Shown: positions 32,929 through 42,331, counted from the stretch's first letter. The stretch: 64,000 nucleotides of DNA from Cellvibrio fontiphilus_A (GCF_042646205.1 NZ_JBHRTF010000016.1:1-64000), one strand, 5' to 3'. A program made the numbers and translations. Notes: a model not told the origin generated them from the letters alone.

Positions 32929-34068
32929 TTAAACCAGCAACTGCTCAAGTGTGCGCTCATAGATCGCGGTCAGTGTATTCAGGTCATCGGCGCTAATACA
33001 TTCGTTTACTTTGTGGATGGTGGCGTTAATCGGCCCCAGCTCCACAACCTGGGCACCCGTTGGTGCGATAAAACGCCCGTCAGAGGTTCCACCGGAGGTC
33101 GATAACTCGGTATCCAGCCCGGTTTCGGTTTTGATTGCACTCACTACCGCATTGACCAGGTCGCCGCGTGGTGTGAGAAAGGGCTGGCCGCTCAAGACCC
33201 ACTGCAGGTCGTAGGTGAGTTGGTGTTTATTGAGTATTGTCTCGGTGCGCTCGCGCAAGAGTTGATCGGTCACTTCGGTGGAGAAGCGGAAATTAAAAAT
33301 CACTTCTACTTCGCCGGGAATCACATTGGTCGCGCCAGTGCCGCCGTTGATGTTGGAGACTTGAAAACTGGTTGCCGGGAAAAACTCATTGCCGTTATCC
33401 CAGTGCGCTGCTGTCAGCTCAGCCAGAGCCGGTGCCAGCTTATGGATAGGGTTGTCGGCAAGGTGAGGGTAGGCGACGTGGCCTTGAATGCCTTTCACTT
33501 TCAAAATACCGCCCAGCGAACCGCGGCGACCATTTTTAATCACATCGCCCACCTGCTTGGTGCTGGAAGGTTCACCCACAATGCACCAGGTGATTTTGGT
33601 GTGGTGCGCCTCCAGCCACTCCACCACTTTCACTGTGCCATTAATGGAGGGGCCTTCTTCGTCACTGGTAATTAAAAACGCAATGCGCCCTTGGTGATTG
33701 GGGTGCTTGGCGACAAAATTTTCACAGGCGACCACCATCGCGGCGAGTGAGCCTTTCATATCGGCGGCGCCGCGCCCATGCAACATGCCATCGATAATTT
33801 TTGGTTCAAACGGCGGGTTGTTCCAATTGGCTTCCGGGCCAGTGGGCACTACATCGGTGTGGCCGGCAAACGCGAGAATCGGGCCGTCATTGCCGCGAAT
33901 ACACCAAAAATTATCCACCTCGCCAAAACGCAAGCGCTCGGTGCTAAATCCAATCGCTTCCAAGCGGCGAATCATCATTTCCTGACAGCCATCGTCCTCG
34001 GGGGTTACCGAGCGGCAGCGAATTAAATCGGTGGCAAGTTGCAAGGTGGGAGTGAGCACAGCAGTCAT
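32929..34068 (-). CDS. dapE: Succinyl-diaminopimelate desuccinylase
   Basis: A 379-residue M20 metallopeptidase-fold enzyme that cleaves N-succinyl-LL-DAP to LL-DAP and succinate for lysine and peptidoglycan synthesis. The dinuclear zinc site is visible: His70 and Asp72 in FAGHTDVVPTG, Asp103 in GRGAADMKG, and the catalytic DEEGP at 136-140. The open frame extends 21 codons upstream, but the ATG at 34068 gives the standard N-terminus. It is separated from dapD/dapC by about 7 kb of unrelated genes. Confidence 0.97.
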   Translation of the reverse strand: MTAVLTPTLQLATDLIRCRSVTPEDDGCQEMMIRRLEAIGFSTERLRFGEVDNFWCIRGNDGPILAFAGHTDVVPTGPEANWNNPPFEPKIIDGMLHGRGAADMKGSLAAMVVACENFVAKHPNHQGRIAFLITSDEEGPSINGTVKVVEWLEAHHTKITWCIVGEPSSTKQVGDVIKNGRRGSLGGILKVKGIQGHVAYPHLADNPIHKLAPALAELTAAHWDNGNEFFPATSFQVSNINGGTGATNVIPGEVEVIFNFRFSTEVTDQLLRERTETILNKHQLTYDLQWVLSGQPFLTPRGDLVNAVVSAIKTETGLDTELSTSGGTSDGRFIAPTGAQVVELGPINATIHKVNECISADDLNTLTAIYERTLEQLLV

Positions 34069-34213
34069 GGCAAATTCCAAAAGGCGTAAAAATAGAAAGA
34101 TGGCGCAAGCAAGCAAATAGCGCCTAAGCAACTATGACTGGCAGCGCAGTAATGGCGGGATTCTACAGGTTTGCCGCGAGTGGCTCTAGCAATTGGGCGC
34201 TATAGGCAGAGAG

Positions 34214-34237
34214 AAAAAAGCCCCTTGGGAAGGGGCT
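34214..34237 (-). terminator. Terminator after hsp20
   Basis: On the minus strand AGCCCCTT-CCC-AAGGGGCT is followed by a run of six T. The plus-strand stem is at 34219-34226 and 34230-34237. Confidence 0.88.
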
Positions 34238-34257
34238 AACAAAACAAGAAGCTGATG

Positions 34258-34824
34258 TTAATGGCTATTAATATCGATGCGTTTACTTTCGCTAGGCGGT
34301 AATGCTTTGCGTGGAATAGTCACTTCCAACAAACCGTTTTTCATTGAGGCTTTTATTTCTTCCTGATTGCAATCCTCCGGCAAGGTGAGCAAACGCTGGA
34401 AGCTGCCAAAGGAGCGCTCCATACGATAGTAATGTTTATCGCTGGATTCGCTCTCGGCTTTTTTCTCGCCGCGAATGGTCAGCACGCCTTTGTTAATTTC
34501 CAGGCTGATATCCTTTTCAGTCAGGCCCGGTGCTTCCAGACTGATGTGGTAAGCCTTGTCATCGCTGGCAACATTTAATTTGGCTTGAAAATTGGTGATA
34601 TTAAACAAGCCATCTTTGGGCCAGCGGCTGTTAAGTGAGGGCAAATTAAAATCGCGGAAGGTTGAATCAAACAAGCGATCAATTTCCCGCTGTAGCCGCA
34701 CCATAGGGTGGCTATCAGTGCCGCTATTTTTATCATCGCTGGTTGTATTGATGGCGCCGGATGTTTGTTGCCCGGCATCTTCATGTTTAAACCAGTTCCA
34801 AGGGTTGAGTTGTGATCTGTTCAT
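34258..34824 (-). CDS. Small heat shock protein, Hsp20 family
   Basis: A 188-residue alpha-crystallin-type holdase chaperone. The variable N-terminal arm is about 70 residues (with REIDRLFDSTFRDF). The alpha-crystallin domain follows (KLNVASDDKAYHISLEAPGLTEKDISLEINKGVLTIRGEKK). The conserved GLLEVTIPRKA closes it, and a short tail carries IDINSH, though the usual IxI is not clear. The ATG at 34824 has a strong GGAGGTGTTT ribosome-binding site. I cannot find a convincing sigma-32 promoter upstream. A 4-codon longer start at 34836 is less likely. Confidence 0.93.
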   Translation of the reverse strand: MNRSQLNPWNWFKHEDAGQQTSGAINTTSDDKNSGTDSHPMVRLQREIDRLFDSTFRDFNLPSLNSRWPKDGLFNITNFQAKLNVASDDKAYHISLEAPGLTEKDISLEINKGVLTIRGEKKAESESSDKHYYRMERSFGSFQRLLTLPEDCNQEEIKASMKNGLLEVTIPRKALPPSESKRIDINSH

Positions 34825-35225
34825 AAACACCTCCATTGTTAAGGGTCAGTAACAGCCTAGCGCTATTTGATTCCCACTTTTTTGTGTTGGATCAATAAGC
34901 GCGGTTAATGTTTAGCTGGGTATCCTGTTCATAAGTTCAAGGCTTATGGATTTTGTTTCAGCTGGTTTTTTTAAATTGATTTTTTATTTCAAATTAATTT
35001 TTTATAAAGACGAGGGCTGAAATAAATCGAATTTATCAATATTTATTTGTCTGTAGATTATTAATAAAGGTGCCGCTGAACCCCGGTGTCAGGATAGATC
35101 AGCCAAATAGATTAAATTTTTTAATTAGCATCCTTGAACTTTATTTATGCCGTCCCTATCTAAGGCGGCAGCTTCGTTGGCTACGATTGTTTTGTGGGGC
35201 TAATCCCGTTACTGAGGAAAAAACA
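34825..35225. other. 400-bp region between hsp20 and the small ORF
   Basis: It must contain divergent control regions for hsp20 and the Gld-type operon. It is AT-rich between 34960 and 35070, with several TATAAA/TATTAAT-like hexamers, none with a well-spaced -35. No supported gene or structured element. Confidence 0.4.
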
Positions 35226-35342
35226 ATGTATAACGCGAACCTTATTGTTAACGCGAATTCTGTCCATAACCCGATTAATCAATTCCCTTCCCGAATTTTT
35301 GTGCGCGCCTCGCGCCCACCACCCGCTGCTCGCCAGAGTTAA
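35226..35342 (+). CDS. 38-aa small ORF upstream of Gld-type ABC operon
   Basis: It is too short to match a family. ATG at 35226 is preceded by ACTGAGGAAAAAACA, a good ribosome-binding site at 8 bases. The peptide starts MYNANLIVNANSVHNPINQ and ends in a basic, Pro-rich tail containing RPPPAARQS. It ends 74 bases before the ATPase gene on the same strand. The PPP motif is a known ribosome stall point relieved by EF-P, so a regulatory leader peptide is possible; a free small protein is the other option. Confidence 0.5.
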   Translation: MYNANLIVNANSVHNPINQFPSRIFVRASRPPPAARQS

Positions 35343-35415
35343 CGCAGGGGTTCTCCCTTACATTTTATTGACTGATTTTTTCTGATTAATTTCGTCCATT
35401 AATCTGGAGGCTTTT

Positions 35416-36384
35416 ATGCTGGCAGTGTCAAAACTCAAGCGAGCCTACGGCGATTTTGTGGCGGCCGATGAGGTCAGTTTTACAATCGCCAAGGGTGAGA
35501 TTGTGGGGTTACTGGGCCACAACGGCGCCGGTAAAACCACGGTGATGAAAATGTTAAGCGGCTACCTGGAACCCAGTGCCGGCAGCATTCAATTTCAAGG
35601 TTTAGCCTTGCAGGAGCATTTAAAAACTCTGCAACAAAAAATCGGCTACCTGCCGGAAAACTTGCCCATTTACCCCGAGCTTTCCGTGGCGGCCTATTTG
35701 GATTACGCCGCTGAACTCAAGGGTTTGCGCGGCGAAGAAAAGCAGCGCGAAATTAAGCGCGTGATTGAAGCAACTGACATTAACAATAAATTGCTGGCAC
35801 CCATTGCGAGTTTGTCGCGCGGTTACAAGCAGCGTGTTGGCGTGGCGCAAGCCTTACTCGGTCGCCCGGCACTATTAATTCTGGATGAACCCACCAACGG
35901 CCTTGACCCGCAACAAACTCTGCAAATGCGCGAGTTGATTCGCAGCATTGCCAAAGAGGCGACAGTTATTTTATCCACCCACATTATGCAAGAGGTGGAT
36001 GCACTCTGTGATCGCGTACTCATGATGCGCGCCGGCCGTTTAGTGTTGGATGAAAAGCTGGCGGATTTACGTCGCGCTCGCTCACTCTTGCTAACCACCA
36101 ACAAACCCGCCGCCGATATTCAGCAGGCGCTCAACCAACTGACCGGCGTAAAAGCCGTGGATATTCTTGGCAAGGCCAATGATGGTGAACAGCTGCGCAT
36201 TCAATTAGGCGATGCAGCCAATGTACACAACACCGCTGCAGCGGTTGCGCGGGCAGTGCTGCAGGCCAATGCCGAGTTGTATCAGTTGCAGCCGGAAGTG
36301 CGCGATTTGGAAAGCCTATTCCGCGACCTTAATAACGCTGAAGCCAGTAAACACCATGTGCCGGAGGTGAATCGTGCAGCCTAA
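35416..36384 (+). CDS. GldA-like ABC transporter ATP-binding protein
   Basis: A 322-residue ATPase of the ABC-2 / GldA / NatA group. Walker A is GHNGAGKTT (34-42), the signature is the variant SLSRGYKQRV, and Walker B is LLILDEPTNGLDP with the H-loop STHIMQEV. A C-terminal extension of about 90 residues is typical of the group. The start follows CTGGAGG. The reading frame overlaps the next gene by 11 bases. With its partners it forms a transporter of the type named after the gliding genes of Bacteroidetes, although gliding is not implied. Confidence 0.93.
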   Translation: MLAVSKLKRAYGDFVAADEVSFTIAKGEIVGLLGHNGAGKTTVMKMLSGYLEPSAGSIQFQGLALQEHLKTLQQKIGYLPENLPIYPELSVAAYLDYAAELKGLRGEEKQREIKRVIEATDINNKLLAPIASLSRGYKQRVGVAQALLGRPALLILDEPTNGLDPQQTLQMRELIRSIAKEATVILSTHIMQEVDALCDRVLMMRAGRLVLDEKLADLRRARSLLLTTNKPAADIQQALNQLTGVKAVDILGKANDGEQLRIQLGDAANVHNTAAAVARAVLQANAELYQLQPEVRDLESLFRDLNNAEASKHHVPEVNRAA

Positions 36385-39286
36385 TCATTCCATGGTACAA
36401 ATTGCCAAAAAAGAAATTGGATTATTTTTTTCATCGCCCATCGCCTATTTATTTTTAGCCGCGTTTGCAGCGGTGAGTCTGTTTGCGTTTTTCTGGGGCG
36501 AAGCATTTTTTGCACGCAATATTGCTGATGTGCGTCCATTGTTTGAGTGGATGCCGCTGTTGCTGATTTTTTTGTGCAGCACACTCACCATGCGCTTGTG
36601 GAGTGAAGAGCGCCGCACCGGAACGTTAGAACATGTGCTCACCCAACCCGTGCCGCTTTGGCATTTTGTGGTGGGCAAATTTTTAGGTTGTTTAATGTTA
36701 TTGGTTATTGCCTTGGCGATCACTTTGCCGCTGCCTATTACCGTAGCATTGCTCGGTGATTTGGATTGGGGTCCTGTGTTTGCCGGTTATTTGGCAACCT
36801 TACTCTTGGGCGCTGCTTATCTAAGTATTGGTTTGTTTGTATCGGCGCGCAGCGATAACCAAATTGTTAGTTTGATTAGTTCGGTTGCGCTGTGCGGCGT
36901 GTTTTATTTATTAGGTAGCTCTGCCATCACCAATTTTATGGGCACCAGTGCTGCAGAGTATTTACGTTTACTGGCCACCGGCGCGCGCTTTGATTCCATT
37001 GCCCGCGGGGTAATTGATCTGCGCGATTTGTATTTTTATATCAGCCTGATGTTGGTATTCCTCGCGCTCAATACCTATGCGCTGGAGCGCGAGCGCTGGG
37101 CCGCTACCGGCAATAAAATCCATCACGGTCGCTGGCGCAGCATTACCGCGCTGTTATTGGTAAACGCCCTGGGTGCAAATTTGTGGCTGGGGCAAATCAA
37201 CAATTTGCGTATCGACACCACTCGCGGCAATCAGTATTCCATTTCATCTGCCACTGAGCACTATTTACAGCTGCTGCAAGAGCCGCTGTTATTGCGCGGC
37301 TATTTCAGTAGCAAAACGCACCCGCTGTTATCGCCACTGGTGCCGCAGCTGCAAGACTTAATGAAAGAGTATGAGGTGGAAGGTAAGGGCCTGGTGCGTG
37401 TGGAATTTGTAGATCCGGTCAGCGACCCGGAACTGGAGCAGGAGGCAAATCAGAAATACGCCATTCAACCTGTGCCTTTCCAAATTTCTGATCGCTACCA
37501 GGCTTCGTTGGTGAACTCTTACTTTAATGTGCTGGTGCAGTATGGCGATGAGTACCAAGTGCTCAGCTTCCGCGATTTGATTGAAGTAAAAAGCGGCAGT
37601 GAAACCGATTTAAATGTGCAGCTGCGCAACCCCGAGCATGATCTAACCCGTGCCATTAAAAAGGTGCTGCACAGCTACCAAGCCGGCGGCAATTTATTTG
37701 ACACAGTTAAGGGCGAGGTAAAATTCACGGCCTATGTCTCCGCCGATGAGCGCCTTCCCGATGGTTTAAAAACCTTTAAAACCCAAATTAGCAGTGAGCT
37801 GGAAAAGCAGCGCGAAAAATCTGGCGAGCGTTTGCAAGTGGAGTTTCTTGACCCGGATGCCAACGGCGGCGAGTTAGGCCAGCGTATTGCGCAAGATTTT
37901 GGTTTTAACCCCATGGCCACCAGTTTGCTTAGCAATGATCGTTTTTATTTTTACATGACTCTGGGGCAGGGCGACCAGTTGGTGCAAATCCCGCTGGATG
38001 ATATGAGCGCAGCGAGTTTTGAACGCAACTTTAATGCGGCATTAAAACGTTTCGCGTCAGGCTTTACTAAAACCATTGCATTGGTAACACCCGCACCCGA
38101 TATGGGTGGTTACTACGGAGCGTCCAGTAGTGGCCCGCAATTTAATCAGTTGGCCGAATTTCTCGGCGCCGAATTAAATGTGCAGCGCGAGGATTTGACC
38201 GACGGTAAAGTCAGTGGTGAGGCCGACGTATTAGTGCTGGCCGCACCAAAAGAGTTGGATGAAAAAGCGCTGTTCGCGGTGGATCAATTCCTGATGCAAG
38301 GCGGCACCGTGATTATGGCCAGCTCGCCCTACAGCGCCTCTGTCAGCCAGCGCAGTTTGAGTTTGCAAAAACACAACAGTGGTTTGCAGCAGTGGCTCGC
38401 GCATCACGGTTTTACCACCGAAGAAAAATTGGTGATGGATAAACAAAACCTGCCTTTCCCGGTTCCTGTGAATCGCAATCTGGGTGGTTTTAGCGTGCAG
38501 GAAATGCGCATGCTCGATTACCCCTATTTTGTGGATATACGCGCGCCGGGTTTGAATGCAGACAATCCCATCACCAGCGGTTTGCCGCAGGCGAGCATGG
38601 CATGGGCATCGCCGATTGTATTGGATGAAACCAAACAACAAGGGCGTCGCATTACCGAGTTGTTGCGCAGTTCAGACCAAGCCTGGTTAAGCGGCGATAT
38701 GAATATAGTGCCGCAGGTGAGCGCCAGTGGTGTGTCGCCTTATTTACCAGTAGGCGAGCAGAAATCGCATCTATTGGGCGTGATTAGTCAGGGGCGTTTT
38801 GAATCTTATTTTGCTGGAAAAAATTCGCCACTCCTGAGCAATAACGCCGAACAAAATACCGCCTCCGATACAGCGGCAAACGCTGCAAACAATACGGCTA
38901 ATGAGCAAAACAATAGTGCGCAAACAGTGAGTGGTGTTATTCAGCGTTCACCGGATTCTGCGCGCATTATTTTATTCAGCTCCAATGATTTCCTGAGCGA
39001 TGCGGTGATTTCTATGACCAGTATGGCAACCGGTGGCCAGTATTTAAATGGTGTGCAGCTGTTAGCCAATACAGTGGATTGGGCGCTGGAGGATGAAGGC
39101 TTGGTAAGCATCCGCGCGCGCGGTAATTTCAATCGCACCCTGCCCAGCATGGAGCAATCCACCCAAGCCTTCTGGGAATATTTGAATTACGGTTTGGCAC
39201 TGGCTGCACTGCTGGTGGTTGGTTTGGTGCAGCGGCAATTAAAACGCCGTCGCGAACAGCAGTACCAGCAATGGCTGGCTAATTAA
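36374..39286 (+). CDS. GldF-GldG fusion: ABC-2 permease plus GldG-like domain
   Basis: A 970-residue membrane protein. Residues 1-245 form an ABC-2 permease with about six helices (AKKEIGLFFSSPIAYLF at the start, TLTMRLWSEERRTGTLEHVLTQP). A seventh helix near 255-275 leads into a large periplasmic GldG-type region (DTTRGNQYSISSATEHYL, VEFVDPVSDPELEQEA, then the DUF4350-like ADVLVLAAPKELDEKALFAVDQFLMQGG). One C-terminal helix and a basic tail close it. In Bacteroidetes GldF and GldG are separate proteins. The GTG start follows GGAGG inside the preceding gene. A Asn/Ala/Thr-rich linker is at about 840-860. The cargo is unknown. Confidence 0.9.
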   Translation: MQPNHSMVQIAKKEIGLFFSSPIAYLFLAAFAAVSLFAFFWGEAFFARNIADVRPLFEWMPLLLIFLCSTLTMRLWSEERRTGTLEHVLTQPVPLWHFVVGKFLGCLMLLVIALAITLPLPITVALLGDLDWGPVFAGYLATLLLGAAYLSIGLFVSARSDNQIVSLISSVALCGVFYLLGSSAITNFMGTSAAEYLRLLATGARFDSIARGVIDLRDLYFYISLMLVFLALNTYALERERWAATGNKIHHGRWRSITALLLVNALGANLWLGQINNLRIDTTRGNQYSISSATEHYLQLLQEPLLLRGYFSSKTHPLLSPLVPQLQDLMKEYEVEGKGLVRVEFVDPVSDPELEQEANQKYAIQPVPFQISDRYQASLVNSYFNVLVQYGDEYQVLSFRDLIEVKSGSETDLNVQLRNPEHDLTRAIKKVLHSYQAGGNLFDTVKGEVKFTAYVSADERLPDGLKTFKTQISSELEKQREKSGERLQVEFLDPDANGGELGQRIAQDFGFNPMATSLLSNDRFYFYMTLGQGDQLVQIPLDDMSAASFERNFNAALKRFASGFTKTIALVTPAPDMGGYYGASSSGPQFNQLAEFLGAELNVQREDLTDGKVSGEADVLVLAAPKELDEKALFAVDQFLMQGGTVIMASSPYSASVSQRSLSLQKHNSGLQQWLAHHGFTTEEKLVMDKQNLPFPVPVNRNLGGFSVQEMRMLDYPYFVDIRAPGLNADNPITSGLPQASMAWASPIVLDETKQQGRRITELLRSSDQAWLSGDMNIVPQVSASGVSPYLPVGEQKSHLLGVISQGRFESYFAGKNSPLLSNNAEQNTASDTAANAANNTANEQNNSAQTVSGVIQRSPDSARIILFSSNDFLSDAVISMTSMATGGQYLNGVQLLANTVDWALEDEGLVSIRARGNFNRTLPSMEQSTQAFWEYLNYGLALAALLVVGLVQRQLKRRREQQYQQWLAN

Positions 39287-39317
39287 TTATTCACAGCGCA
39301 GTAGAACGAGGTGAACT

Positions 39318-40349
39318 ATGAATCAAGCAGTCACGATTAACGCCGCGCAAGCCAGCGCTGCACAGCTGGAAGAAAATAGCGGTGCCGCTGTCTCCCTGCG
39401 TTGGCAGCGCCGTTTGTGGGCGTTGTTATTTGTACAAATCCTGTTGGTGGTTGGTATCTTTGCCTATCAAAAAAATATGCGCGCGGCACCCGCCGCGGTG
39501 CCCTTGTTGCCGGTGTCCGCGAATTTGATTAATCGCATAGAAATTGCGGATGCCAGTACCAATGTGCAGTTGGATAAAGCCGCGAATCGCTGGCAACTGA
39601 CCCAGTCCGGTTTGCCGGTAGACAATGAAAAAATCACAGCGCTTTTGGATAAGTTAGCCGCACTGAGGTTGACTTGGCCTGTTGCCAATACCGGCAGCAG
39701 CCATGAGCGTTTTGACGTGGGCGATGCAAAGTTTCAACGCAAACTGCGCCTGTACGAGGGCGATAAATTGCACGCGGAATTTTATCTAGGTAGCTCGCCT
39801 GGTTTTAAAAAAGTACACCTGCGCCGCGCTGAGGATAATCAAGTTTATGCTGTGTCTCTGAGTACCTTGGATGCGAGTACACAAACGGATGACTGGCTGA
39901 ATAAATCATTGCTGGCGACAAACAATCTCACCAATATCACGGCGGGTGATTACCAGTTGCAAAAGCAAGGTGATCAATGGTCACTGCAAAATAATGCAGA
40001 TGCGGCACTGGATGCGGCAAAAGTCGGTGCTTTAGTTAGCGCCATCGCTAGCCTGCAAGTGGAGTCAGTGGCACAGCAGAAACCCGAGGGCGAAGTGTTC
40101 CGTCTGGCGGTTAAAAGTAGTGATGGTAATTGGCAGTATGAGTTTATAAAAACCGATGCTGGTCATTTTGTAAAACGCAGTGATCGCAATGAGTTTTTTA
40201 TGCTGAGCCAATACGAATATGAGCGTATTGTAGGTGTGAATCGCGCTGGGTTACTTGCACCTAATAATGCCGCAAATGCTGCGCCTACTTCGGCGAATCC
40301 GGTAGACACTGTTGTGCAGGAGGCAACTAAAGGCTTGTTGGGTAATTAA
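39318..40349 (+). CDS. DUF4340 domain protein
   Basis: A 343-residue protein with one membrane helix (about 33-50) and a long periplasmic part. It has a repeated DUF4340 pattern (IEIADASTNVQLDKAANRWQLTQSGLPVDNEKITALLDKLAALR, and again YQLQKQGDQWSLQNNADAALDAAKVGALVSAIASL). The C-terminus is Ala/Asn-rich. It regularly accompanies GldG-like proteins, so it is probably the third component of this transporter; the operon ends at the terminator that follows. Confidence 0.9.
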   Translation: MNQAVTINAAQASAAQLEENSGAAVSLRWQRRLWALLFVQILLVVGIFAYQKNMRAAPAAVPLLPVSANLINRIEIADASTNVQLDKAANRWQLTQSGLPVDNEKITALLDKLAALRLTWPVANTGSSHERFDVGDAKFQRKLRLYEGDKLHAEFYLGSSPGFKKVHLRRAEDNQVYAVSLSTLDASTQTDDWLNKSLLATNNLTNITAGDYQLQKQGDQWSLQNNADAALDAAKVGALVSAIASLQVESVAQQKPEGEVFRLAVKSSDGNWQYEFIKTDAGHFVKRSDRNEFFMLSQYEYERIVGVNRAGLLAPNNAANAAPTSANPVDTVVQEATKGLLGN

Positions 40350-40404
40350 TTTATTGTGCTATCTGCAAAGCATGCGTTGCCTAAAAAACAGCTATTGCTA
40401 ATAA

Positions 40405-40435
40405 ACAAAAGCCCGGCAGGTTGCCGGGCTTTTGT
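40405..40435. terminator. Bidirectional terminator, DUF4340 gene / yebC-like gene
   Basis: ACAAAAGCCCGGCA and TGCCGGGCTTTTGT form a perfect 14-bp stem with a 3-base loop between converging genes. Confidence 0.92.
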
Positions 40436-40455
40436 TTGGGCGAGATAATTTTTAT

Positions 40456-41157
40456 TTAACCTGCCAGACCTACATAAACTTCATGTACGTCATCGTCATT
40501 ATCAATCGCAGCAAGGAAGGCTTCTACTTCGTCCAGTGCTTCGCCAGATAGGCTCACCGGGTTTTTAGGTTTGTAGCCCAGTTTGGCAGACACCACCGTA
40601 AAACCTTGGCCGGGAAGGGCTTTCTGCACCATGTCCAAATCCGTTGGGTCGGTGTAAAAAGTGGCAGTGCCATCATCGTCTTGTTCAAAATCCTGCGCGC
40701 CCGCTTCAATCGCCGCCATTTCTACATCGGCATCTTTATTGGCAGGCGTGGCTTCAATAATGCCCAGGTGATCAAAATCCCAAGACACTGAACCTGAGGT
40801 GCCCAACTGGCCTTTGCGGAATAAACCGCGAATATTGGAAATGGTGCGATTCACATTGTCCGTGAGGCACTCAACAATCACCGGCACCTGGTGCGGCGCA
40901 AAACCTTCATACACTACTTTTTCGTAATTGATGTTGCCATCCAATTGACCTGAACCTTTTTTAATGGCGCGCTCTAAGGTCTCGCGCGTCATGGAGGCTT
41001 TTTTAGCCGCTTCAACAGCAAGGCGCAGGCGTGGGTTCATGTCCGGGTCGGCGCCATTGCGCGCGGCGACCATAATTTCTTTGGTGAGTTTGGTGAACAG
41101 CTTGCCTTTGGCGTTAGCTGCTTCCTCTTTGTGTTTTGCTTTCCACTGTGCGCCCAT
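40456..41157 (-). CDS. YebC/PmpR family regulator
   Basis: A 233-residue protein of the YebC/TACO1 family, whose members act as DNA-binding regulators or as factors that help ribosomes over proline stretches. The N-terminus is MGAQWKAKHKEEAANAKGKLFTKL instead of the usual AGHSKWANIKHRK, so it is a paralog subgroup rather than the canonical ruvC-linked YebC. NPRLRLAVEAAKKASMTRETLERAIKKG and VYEGFAP are conserved. It stands alone between two terminators, downstream of dapD on the same strand. Confidence 0.9.
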   Translation of the reverse strand: MGAQWKAKHKEEAANAKGKLFTKLTKEIMVAARNGADPDMNPRLRLAVEAAKKASMTRETLERAIKKGSGQLDGNINYEKVVYEGFAPHQVPVIVECLTDNVNRTISNIRGLFRKGQLGTSGSVSWDFDHLGIIEATPANKDADVEMAAIEAGAQDFEQDDDGTATFYTDPTDLDMVQKALPGQGFTVVSAKLGYKPKNPVSLSGEALDEVEAFLAAIDNDDDVHEVYVGLAG

Positions 41158-41208
41158 CGTTATCGCCTCTGTGTTGCACGCTGTTTGTTGCGTGATGGTA
41201 GGTTAATT

Positions 41209-41232
41209 AAAAGAGGCACCCCAGGGTGCCTC
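41209..41232 (-). terminator. Terminator after dapD
   Basis: GAGGCACCC / GGGTGCCTC stem (41213-41221, 41224-41232), with TTTTAATT following on the minus strand. Confidence 0.82.
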
Positions 41233-41275
41233 ATGAATTGCGCTGTTGCTGAACTTGCCTATTAATTGGTGTGCA

Positions 41276-42307
41276 TTAATTGGCGTGCAGCGCGCTATTT
41301 AATTGCAATGCTGTTTTGTTGGTCACAACTTCCACACGCCCGGTAATCGAATTGCGGCGGAATACTAAATCCGATACGCCTGCCAATTCACGCGCTTTCA
41401 GAGTTTTTACTTCGTTGCCGGCGTCATCCAGTACCACGACTTTGGTGCCGGCGGTCACGTAGAGGCCGGATTCTACTTTGCAGCGGTCGCCCAGTGGAAT
41501 ACCTATACCGGCGTTGGCGCCAATCAAGGATTCTTTGCCAACGGAGATAACAATATTCCCGCCGCCAGACAGGGTGCCCATGGTGGAGCTGCCGCCGCCC
41601 AAATCAGAGCCAGCGCCTACAAATACGCCGGCAGAAATACGGCCTTCAATCATTGCCGGGCCTTCGGTGCCGGCATTAAAGTTCACAAAACCTTCGTGCA
41701 TGATGGTGGTGCCTTCACCCAAATAAGCACCCAAGCGCACGCGCGCTGTGTGCGCAACACGCACACCTTTAGGCACCACATAGTTGGTCATTTTAGGGAA
41801 TTTATCCACGCAGGATACTTCCAGTTCTTCGCCATTCAAGCGCGCCTGTAATTGGCGTGCGGGCAATTCATTCACATCAATTGCACCCTGATTAGTCCAG
41901 GCCACATTCGGCAACACACCAAAAATACCAGCCAATATCGTGTTGTGTGGTTTTACTAAACGGTGCGACAGCAAATGTAATTTTAAATAACCCTCAGGTA
42001 CAGACGCGGGGTTGGTATCGCTCGCCAATAAAGTGGCAACCAGTGGACGTTTGCTACTTGCCAAGGCTTTGGCCAATTCTGCTTGTGCGCTGTCGCCGGC
42101 AATAGTTAATGCCTGTGCGATTTCGCTGGCTTGGCTGTTGCTGATGGCAATCGCCTGATTGCCTTCGCTATAGCCTACGATATTAGCAATCGCTCGGGCG
42201 CTGGCTTCAGAAGGTGCTAATACCGGTTGCGCGTAAAACACTTCCAGCCATTCACCCTTGCTGTTCTGGGTGCCTATACCTAAACCGAGTGCGTAAAGTT
42301 GGGTCAT
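41276..42307 (-). CDS. dapD: Tetrahydrodipicolinate N-succinyltransferase
   Basis: A 343-residue left-handed beta-helix acyltransferase that succinylates tetrahydrodipicolinate in lysine/DAP synthesis. It is the long form found in Pseudomonas and relatives, about 70 residues longer than E. coli DapD. The hexapeptide region runs from VRVAHTARVRLGAYLGEGTTIMHEGFVNFNAG to GIGIPLGDRCKVESGLYVTAGT. It is followed upstream by yffB, and together with dapC this is the DAP cluster. Confidence 0.97.
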   Translation of the reverse strand: MTQLYALGLGIGTQNSKGEWLEVFYAQPVLAPSEASARAIANIVGYSEGNQAIAISNSQASEIAQALTIAGDSAQAELAKALASSKRPLVATLLASDTNPASVPEGYLKLHLLSHRLVKPHNTILAGIFGVLPNVAWTNQGAIDVNELPARQLQARLNGEELEVSCVDKFPKMTNYVVPKGVRVAHTARVRLGAYLGEGTTIMHEGFVNFNAGTEGPAMIEGRISAGVFVGAGSDLGGGSSTMGTLSGGGNIVISVGKESLIGANAGIGIPLGDRCKVESGLYVTAGTKVVVLDDAGNEVKTLKARELAGVSDLVFRRNSITGRVEVVTNKTALQLNSALHAN

Positions 42308-42331
42308 GGTTTTATCCTATTGGCTAAATAA

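Noticed and set aside
32131..34068. Plus-strand ORFs opposite dapE and the DUF1461 gene
   Set aside because: Shadows; the minus-strand genes have full family signatures.
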